This document shows, in pieces, positions 37,228 through 41,652 of a stretch of 41,652 bases of DNA. Every line of letters starts with the position of its first letter. The first letter of the stretch is position 1. The stretch is taken from assembly GCF_008630065.1 (NCBI RefSeq), contig NZ_VWPL01000030.1:1-41652 (forward strand), given 5' to 3'. The stretch comes from Blastochloris sulfoviridis (GTDB taxonomy: Bacteria > Pseudomonadota > Alphaproteobacteria > Rhizobiales > Xanthobacteraceae). The position numbers and the translations under genes are program-made. The notes under the pieces are model-generated. The model worked only from the letters and a program-made list of their open reading frames with translations, made no database searches and was not told where the DNA came from.

Positions 37228-37303
37228 TGGTGAGCCCGCTGGGACTCGAACCCAGGACCCCAAGATTAAAAGTCTCGTGCTCTACCATCTGAGCTACGGG
37301 CTC
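37228..37303 (-). tRNA. tRNA-Lys (UUU)
   Basis: The minus strand gives a 76-nt tRNA with encoded CCA: acceptor GAGCCCG/CGGGCTC, D-arm AGCTCAGATGGTAGAGC, anticodon stem CGAGA/TCTTG closing loop CTTTTAA with anticodon TTT, and T-arm CTGGGTTCGAGTCCCAG. Confidence 0.96.
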
Positions 37304-37525
37304 GGCCGGGGTGGGCAGGACATACGGATGCCAGCGCGCCGGGTCAATAGATGGCAGCGACGTTCGGGCTGCTCGGCGCTGGCGCCGGTGCCTCGCGATC
37401 GCGGCGCGCGGGCGGGCGGGCACGGCCCCAGCGTCTTGATGCGCCGCGTGAATTGGAACAAAAACGCGAGTCGAACGAATCGGTTGCGAAACGTTCTTGA
37501 AGTTCCGGATCCGGTTGAGAAGCGG

Positions 37526-37550
37526 GCCGGCGCGGGCTGCGCGCGCCGGC
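37526..37550 (-). terminator. Hairpin downstream of enoyl-CoA hydratase
   Basis: A perfect 9-bp stem, gccggcgcg/cgcgccggc, lies 20 bases after the enoyl-CoA hydratase stop on the minus strand. The rest of 37304-37569 shows nothing recognisable. Confidence 0.4.
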
Positions 37551-37569
37551 TGCCGCGATCGCAGGACGG

Positions 37570-38373
37570 CTACGCCCCGCGAAACTGCGGAGCCCGCTTT
37601 TCCAGGAAGGCGATGCGCCCCTCGGCATAATCGGCGCTGTCGAAGCAGGCGTCGGCGAGCGCGCGCAGCGCCGCCGGGACGCGGTCGTCGAGACCGGCGG
37701 AGGCGTTGATCGCGGCCTTGGCGGCCCGCAGCGTCAGCGGCGCGTTGGCGGCGATGCTCTCGGCGAGCTGGCGCACCTCGGCCTCCAGCGTGTCGTCGGC
37801 CACCACGCGGGTCAGCAGGCCGGCCTGCAGCGCCTCGGGCGCCTTGATGCGGCGGGCGGTGAAGAACAGCTCCTTGGCGCGCATCGGCCCCAGCGCCGCC
37901 ACCACCTGGACCATGGCGTCCGGCGGATAGCCGACGCCGAGCCGGCCGGCGGGGATGCCGAACTCGGCGCTGTCGCCGGCGATGCGCAGGTCGGTGGCGA
38001 TCGCCAGCCCCAATCCGCCGCCGAGGCAGAAGCTGCGGATCATCGCCACCGTCGGCTTGGCGGCGCGGCTGAGGCCGGCGAACGCCTCGGCGTTGGCGGC
38101 CTCGTAGGCGCGCGCGCCTTCGGCGGTGGCGCGGACGGTCTCGAACTCGGAAATGTCGGCGCCGGAGGCGAACGGCCCGTCGCCCGCGCCCCGCACCACG
38201 ATCACCCGCACGTCGGGGTGGGCGTCGAGCGCGGCGACAAGCTCGGGCACCGCCCGCCACATGGCCAGCGTGAGGGCGTTGCGGCGGGTGGGATTGTCGA
38301 GCACCAGCCAGCCGATATGGCCGTCGATGCGGGCTGTGAGCTTGTCGGTCGGGGAGGGCAGGGTCTCGGGCAT
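37570..38373 (-). CDS. Enoyl-CoA hydratase/isomerase (crotonase family)
   Basis: Crotonase-family enzymes act on acyl-CoA thioesters, most often hydrating 2-enoyl-CoA in fatty-acid or branched-chain amino-acid breakdown. The 267-residue protein has the first oxyanion-hole motif FASGADISEF, the second FCLGGGLGLAIATDLRIAG and AEFGIPAGRLGVGYPPDAM. The glutamate usually present at catalytic position 2 of enoyl-CoA hydratases is not obvious, so the exact reaction is open. The ATG at 38373 is supported by the divergent cysE start 80 bases away. Confidence 0.87.
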   Translation of the reverse strand: MPETLPSPTDKLTARIDGHIGWLVLDNPTRRNALTLAMWRAVPELVAALDAHPDVRVIVVRGAGDGPFASGADISEFETVRATAEGARAYEAANAEAFAGLSRAAKPTVAMIRSFCLGGGLGLAIATDLRIAGDSAEFGIPAGRLGVGYPPDAMVQVVAALGPMRAKELFFTARRIKAPEALQAGLLTRVVADDTLEAEVRQLAESIAANAPLTLRAAKAAINASAGLDDRVPAALRALADACFDSADYAEGRIAFLEKRAPQFRGA

Positions 38374-38453
38374 CAGGCGTCCTTGGTGTCACCAACAGGT
38401 TCGGGAGCTGTGGTAGGTTATGCTGAATCGAGTGGCAATTCGCGGAGGTTTTC

Positions 38454-39305
38454 ATGCCCCACGGGGTCAGGCGCCGTCCGGCGGCGCTGCCCAACGCCGA
38501 CCCGGTGTGGGAGCGGCTGCGCAGCGAGGCGGAGGCGGTGATCGCCGCCGATCCGGTGCTGGCGGCGTTCGTGATGGCGACCATCCTCAATCACGATACG
38601 CTGGAGGAGGCGGTGGCGCACCGCCTCGCGGCGCGGCTCGACCATCCGGACGTCTCGGACGAGCTGATCCGCCACGCCTATGCCGAGGCGATCGACGCCG
38701 ATCCGTCGATCGGCGCGGCGTTCCGCTCGGACATCGTGGCGGTGGCCGACCGCGACCCGGCGACGACGCGCTTCATCGAGCCGGTGCTGTACTACAAGGG
38801 CTTCCACGCCATCCAGACCCACCGGCTGGCGCACTGGCTGTGGGGCGCCGGCCGGCGCGATTTCGCGCTCTATCTGCAGAGCCGATCCTCGGTGATCTTC
38901 CAGTGCGACATCCACCCTGCGGCGCGCATCGGCCGCGGCATCTTCCTCGACCATGCCACGGGCCTGGTGGTCGGCGCCACCGCGGTGATCGAGGACGACG
39001 TGTCGATGCTGCACTCGGTGACGCTGGGCGGCACCGGCAAGGAGCGCGGCGACCGCCACCCCAAGGTGCGCCACGGGGTGATGATCGGCGCCGGCGCCAA
39101 GATTCTCGGCAATATCGAGATCGGCCACTGCGCCCGCATCGCCGCCGGCTCGGTGGTGCTGCGCGACGTGCCGCACAACACCACGGTGGCCGGGGTACCG
39201 GCGAAGGTGATCGGCGATGCCGGCTGTCTCGAACCGGCACGGCGGATGGACCAGATGCTGGACGACACCTCGACGGCGCTTGCCCCGCCGGCCATGGGGG
39301 CCTAG
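38454..39305 (+). CDS. cysE: Serine O-acetyltransferase CysE
   Basis: CysE makes O-acetylserine from serine and acetyl-CoA, the first step of cysteine synthesis. The 283-residue protein has an alpha-helical N-terminal domain (DPVWERLRSEAEAVIAADP) and a C-terminal left-handed beta-helix (FQCDIHPAARIGRGIFLDHATGLVVGATAVIEDDVSMLHSVTLGGTGK), with catalytic His in LDHATG. The C-terminal tail after GVPAKVIG is short. The ATG at 38454 follows CGGAGG. The order cysE, DUF3126 is conserved in Rhizobiales. Confidence 0.95.
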   Translation: MPHGVRRRPAALPNADPVWERLRSEAEAVIAADPVLAAFVMATILNHDTLEEAVAHRLAARLDHPDVSDELIRHAYAEAIDADPSIGAAFRSDIVAVADRDPATTRFIEPVLYYKGFHAIQTHRLAHWLWGAGRRDFALYLQSRSSVIFQCDIHPAARIGRGIFLDHATGLVVGATAVIEDDVSMLHSVTLGGTGKERGDRHPKVRHGVMIGAGAKILGNIEIGHCARIAAGSVVLRDVPHNTTVAGVPAKVIGDAGCLEPARRMDQMLDDTSTALAPPAMGA

Positions 39306-39342
39306 GGTCCGCGCGAACCACTCACGGGTAGGAGCGCACGGC

Positions 39343-39555
39343 GTGGACGCAAAGGAAATCTCCAAGCTTGACCGCTATCTGAAGCGGCTGTTCAACAATA
39401 CGGGCGTCAAGGTGCGCGCGCGGCCGCAAAAGAAGGATTCGGCCGAGCTGTATATCGGCGACGAATTCGTCGGCGTGCTGTTCCGCGACGATGAGGATGG
39501 CGATCTGTCCTACAATCTGCAGATCGCGATTCTCGACAGCGACCTCGACGACTGA
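39343..39555 (+). CDS. DUF3126 family protein
   Basis: This 70-residue acidic protein, MDAKEISKLDRYLKRLF then KKDSAELYIGDEFVGVLFRDDEDGDLSYNLQIAIL, matches the DUF3126 pattern of alphaproteobacteria. The function is unknown. I chose a GTG start at 39343 with GGAG upstream at about 9 bases; the frame is open further upstream but without a ribosome binding site. It follows cysE after 37 bases, in the same direction. Confidence 0.88.
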   Translation: MDAKEISKLDRYLKRLFNNTGVKVRARPQKKDSAELYIGDEFVGVLFRDDEDGDLSYNLQIAILDSDLDD

Positions 39556-39579
39556 CCTTCTCTTCTGACGGCGTGGGTT

Positions 39580-39614
39580 ATACGGTTTCCGGCCCCTGCG
39601 GCGGGAAACCGTAT
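39580..39614 (+). terminator. Hairpin downstream of the DUF3126 gene
   Basis: A perfect 11-bp stem, atacggtttcc/ggaaaccgtat, with a 13-base loop lies 24 bases after the stop. No long U-tract follows. The remaining sequence to 39793 carries no recognisable gene. Confidence 0.5.
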
Positions 39615-39793
39615 CCCGGTTGCCGATAATCCTGATGCCGGTCAGGACGTTGCGGCGGGATTGTCACCCGAGTCCCGAGGGATGATCGGGGCGCTGCCCC
39701 AGAGAGTGCGGTGGCGAGGCGAACTCGCGCCGGTTTCCCGCACAGTGTCCGGTTCGCCCGTATGCTGTCTACCGGTGAACCCGGATGCACCGC

Positions 39794-40090
39794 TCATGCA
39801 GCGGCATGGTGAGGGTGGATTTCCGAGAGGTCCGGGAGATTCGACGCGGTGGTCGCAATGTCATAGGCGGTCTGGAGGTTCATCCAGAACTCCGGGCCGG
39901 TGCCGAAATAGCGGCCAAGGCGCAACGCGGTGTCGGCCGTAACGGGCACCTCCTCACGCGCCAGGCGCTCGATACGCGTCCGCGGCACCCGCAGCGACTT
40001 GGCGAGGCCGTAGGGCTTCAGGCCCAGGGGGAGAAGGAATTCTTCCCGCAGGATTTCCCCCGGATGGACGGCAGGGGTCGGGCCGATCAT
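39794..40090 (-). CDS. higA: HigA-type antitoxin
   Basis: The 98-residue protein has the HigA start PTPAVHPGEILREEFLLPLGLKPYGLAKSLRVPRTRIERL with an Xre-type helix-turn-helix, then TADTALRLGRYFGTGPEFWMNLQ, characteristic of HigA antitoxins. The ATG at 40090 has GGAGG upstream. It binds and neutralises the HigB toxin and represses the operon. The stop of higB lies 10 bases before its start. Confidence 0.93.
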   Translation of the reverse strand: MIGPTPAVHPGEILREEFLLPLGLKPYGLAKSLRVPRTRIERLAREEVPVTADTALRLGRYFGTGPEFWMNLQTAYDIATTASNLPDLSEIHPHHAAA

Positions 40091-40100
40091 GGCTCCCTCC

Positions 40101-40382
40101 TCAATGGTAGTCCGTGATTTCGACGTCGGCGGCATTGCCGTCACGCCAGACGAAGCACACGCGGAATTGGTCGTTCACGCGAATGGCGTACTGGCCGGCG
40201 CGATCCCCTTTCAGGGCTTCCAGCCGGTTGGCGGGCGGAACGCGGAGAGCATCGATCGTGACGGCGGCGTTCAGCATGGCGAGCTTGCGTTGCCCCACCC
40301 GCGCGAGGTCCGCCGGGAAGCCCTTGCCGACAGCGCCATTCCACACCGCTTCCGTCAGCTTGTCCTTGAAATTCAGGATCAT
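40101..40382 (-). CDS. higB: HigB-type toxin (mRNA interferase)
   Basis: HigB cleaves mRNA on the ribosome. The 93-residue protein has the RelE/HigB pattern: KFPADLARVGQRKLAMLNAAV-like segment, LRVPPANRLEALKGDRAGQYAIRVNDQFRVCFVW and DVEITDYH at the C-terminus, which contains the usual basic and His residues of the family. It is the first gene of a two-gene unit, toxin before antitoxin, as expected for higBA. Two inverted-repeat operators lie directly upstream. Confidence 0.94.
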   Translation of the reverse strand: MILNFKDKLTEAVWNGAVGKGFPADLARVGQRKLAMLNAAVTIDALRVPPANRLEALKGDRAGQYAIRVNDQFRVCFVWRDGNAADVEITDYH

Positions 40383-40405
40383 CCCGCATCCCGTCTCGGC
40401 GAGAT

Positions 40406-40428
40406 AACGTATCGTGTCGCGATACGTT
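40406..40428. promoter_or_regulatory. higBA operator, copy 1
   Basis: A perfect inverted repeat of 9-bp arms, aacgtatcg and cgatacgtt, with a 5-base spacer lies 24 bases upstream of higB. It is the expected kind of HigA binding site. Confidence 0.7.
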
Positions 40429-40439
40429 CGGCAAGGCGG

Positions 40440-40458
40440 CGTATCTTGCGGAGATACG
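40440..40458. promoter_or_regulatory. higBA operator, copy 2
   Basis: A second inverted repeat, cgtatct and agatacg with a 5-base spacer, has the same core and spacing as copy 1. Their centres are 32 bases apart, about three helical turns, so two HigA dimers could bind on one face of the DNA. Confidence 0.65.
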
Positions 40459-40538
40459 TTTCTGGTGTGCTGGTTTCAGCAAAAGTCGCTATAGTCGCAG
40501 GCGTCGCTGTCGGGTCACCATCGAATCCGGGGGCAAGG

Positions 40539-41078
40539 ATGTCTGCGAGCATTGCGCGGTTTATGCGCCGGATCGGCGCGCTTGTGGTCATGGCGCTCGG
40601 GGTCATCGCGCTCGGGGTCATGGCGCTCGGGCTGATGCCAGCCGCTGCCGGCGCGATCTCGCCGGAGCGCTTCCTCGGCACCTGGCATGAGATCGCCCGC
40701 ACTGAGCCGCTGTTCGAGCGCGGGCTGGTGCGCGTCAGCGCCACCTATGGCCGGCTGCCGGACGGGCGGATCTCGGTGTTCAACCGCGGCTTCGACCCTG
40801 TGAGCGGCCAGTGGCGCAGCATCCAGGGGACGGCGCGCTTCATCGGCGATCCGCGCGAGGGGCGGCTGGCGGTGACCTTCTTCCCGCCCTTCTCCGCCGG
40901 CCTGAACATCGTCGCCGTCGCGCCGGATTATTCCTGGGCGGTGCTGACCGGCGACGGGCGGCTGTTCGCCTGGCTCTTGGCGCGCTCGGCCAATCCGTCG
41001 CGGGCGGTGCGCCAGCGGCTGCTGGCGGCGGCGGCCAAGGCCGGCGTCGCGGTCGACCGGCTCACCTTTCCGCAGTGA
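40539..41078 (+). CDS. Lipocalin family protein (Blc-like)
   Basis: Bacterial lipocalins carry lipids or other small hydrophobic molecules in the envelope. The 179-residue protein has a signal sequence or signal anchor (MSASIARFMRRIGALVVMAL...GLMPAAAGA), then the lipocalin motif FLGTWHEIARTEPLFERGLV with the GxW core and a beta-barrel pattern ending PDYSWAVLTGDGRLFAWLLARSANP. No lipobox Cys is seen, so it is not an obvious lipoprotein. Three copies of a 15-bp repeat lengthen the hydrophobic segment (VMALG/VIALG/VMALG). The ATG at 40539 follows AAGGA. It is divergent from higB with the operators between them. Confidence 0.87.
   Translation: MSASIARFMRRIGALVVMALGVIALGVMALGLMPAAAGAISPERFLGTWHEIARTEPLFERGLVRVSATYGRLPDGRISVFNRGFDPVSGQWRSIQGTARFIGDPREGRLAVTFFPPFSAGLNIVAVAPDYSWAVLTGDGRLFAWLLARSANPSRAVRQRLLAAAAKAGVAVDRLTFPQ
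40587..40631. repeat. Three 15-bp tandem repeats in the lipocalin signal segment
   Basis: The unit gtcatggcgctcggg occurs at 40587, 40602 (one change) and 40617, encoding VMALG-VIALG-VMALG. Confidence 0.9.
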
Positions 41079-41223
41079 GCCTCAAGGGACACGTGCAATG
41101 AGCGGATGCAGACGGAGCCCTGCATCCTTCCTCAAATGAAGCTCCTATTGGGGACCATCAGCTCATCGAAGTCTTCAAGGTCTTCGATCACTGGAATGGC
41201 TTAGACTGGCGCTCGAGCTATAA
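41079..41223. other. Intergenic DNA before the IS256-like end
   Basis: No gene was recognised here. The last bases (cgagctataa) precede the first IS256-like end. Confidence 0.4.
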
Positions 41224-41395
41224 GGGAATCTGGGTGATGACGGGGTGAGAGAGGCGGCGTATCGGGGCGGGGAACCAGCCTGCCCAATCCCTCCAGAGGA
41301 GAGCGATACGCCATGAGCGAGACGACCACTGTCGTTCGGCTGCGTCAGCCCGACGAGATTGACGATCCCCTGACCGAGGTGCTGCGGAGCTATGC
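41224..41395 (+). mobile_element. IS256-family element, left end only, with N-terminal transposase fragment
   Basis: The sequence gggaatctgggtgatgacgg at 41224 is the probable terminal repeat. From 41313 the frame reads MSETTTVVRLRQPDEIDDPL then TEVLR, the start of an IS256-family (mutator) transposase, and loses family likeness after about 41390. AGGAGAG lies upstream of the ATG. The rest of the gene is replaced by a second element end, so it is a dead fragment. Confidence 0.7.
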
Positions 41396-41416
41396 CGGAA
41401 TGTGGGTGACGGGCGA

Positions 41417-41652
41417 TCAGGCGGCGTTGGTGGACGACGTGGCAACGACCTCGCACCCGTCGGTGAATCTGACACCCTCGATCAGCTTGGGCAACTGAGT
41501 CTGGCCCTTCAGCCGGCGCCAGGTTTTCGAGGCGGCCTGCACCAGCTTGAACACCATCGTCTTCGCCGTCTTCGGCGACAGCGCGCCCTTGGTGCGAACC
41601 GTGCGATGACGCACCGTCGCGAACACGCTCTCGATCGGGTTGGTCGTACGAA
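41417..41652 (-). CDS. IS256-family transposase, C-terminal part (gene continues past the window)
   Basis: The minus strand reads TTNPIESVFATVRHRTVRTKG then KTAKTMVFKLVQAASKTWRRLKG and ends STNAA-stop at 41417, a standard IS256-family transposase C-terminus. The catalytic region would lie beyond the window. Its 3' end is followed by a gggtgacgggc-like terminal repeat at 41397-41415. Orientation is opposite to the fragment on its left. Confidence 0.85.
   Translation of the reverse strand, partial: RTTNPIESVFATVRHRTVRTKGALSPKTAKTMVFKLVQAASKTWRRLKGQTQLPKLIEGVRFTDGCEVVATSSTNAA

Noticed and set aside
41417-41498. The end of the plus-strand frame as a real C-terminus of the MSETTT protein
   Set aside because: After about codon 27 it reads through the end of a second IS on the opposite strand and shows no transposase likeness.

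Overview
The window is high-GC DNA from an alphaproteobacterium, most likely of the order Hyphomicrobiales (Rhizobiales). The basis is the combination of a zinc-ribbon DinB, DUF3572, DivK and PleD in a row, CysE followed by a DUF3126 protein, a cob cluster of the alphaproteobacterial type, and several families of palindromic intergenic repeats of the kind common in that order. I cannot name the genus.

Layout. 1-345 is a decayed IS5-like transposase. 638-12417 looks like an integrative element: a 17-bp copy of the 3' end of an elongator tRNA-Met lies at 638-654, the intact tRNA-Met is at 12401-12477, and a large tyrosine recombinase sits beside the tRNA. Its cargo is a complete potassium-ATPase operon, read on the minus strand: a 33-codon membrane peptide, kdpF, kdpA, kdpB, kdpC, kdpD, kdpE. 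About 1.3 kb of repeat-rich DNA without convincing genes (9000-10326) separates the operon from the recombinase. 12589-15490 is a FecCD/BtuCDF-type ABC importer, probably for a corrinoid or siderophore, with a palindromic repeat inserted at the start of the binding-protein gene. A lone polysaccharide flippase follows. 17276-23215 is a cobalamin (vitamin B12) block: cobC, cobD and cobQ for late steps, cobH, cobI and cobJ for corrin-ring synthesis. 23246-26726 is a conserved chromosomal block: dinB, DUF3572, divK, pleD.

27232-28848 holds a small exported protein, an unpaired Xre/MbcA/ParS-type antitoxin-like protein and a frameshifted MT-A70 methyltransferase. 29127-36884 is a surface-glycan locus: an FkbH-type HAD protein with a cysteine-rich N-terminus, a ChbG/HpnK deacetylase, a flippase, two glycosyltransferases and an O-antigen-ligase-like polymerase. 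tRNA-Lys(UUU), enoyl-CoA hydratase, cysE and DUF3126 follow, then a HigBA toxin-antitoxin pair with two matched inverted-repeat operators, a lipocalin, and two abutting IS256-family fragments at the right edge.

How the genes work together. The Kdp operon is a self-contained high-affinity K+ uptake pump with its own two-component regulator, which makes it plausible portable cargo. The ABC importer and cob genes probably serve corrinoid supply, by salvage and synthesis. DivK and PleD are cell-cycle and c-di-GMP signalling proteins. The glycan genes divide into a two-gene plus-strand unit and a three-gene minus-strand unit with stop/start contact, consistent with assembly, export and ligation of one cell-surface polymer. 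No CRISPR array, rRNA or complete prophage was seen.
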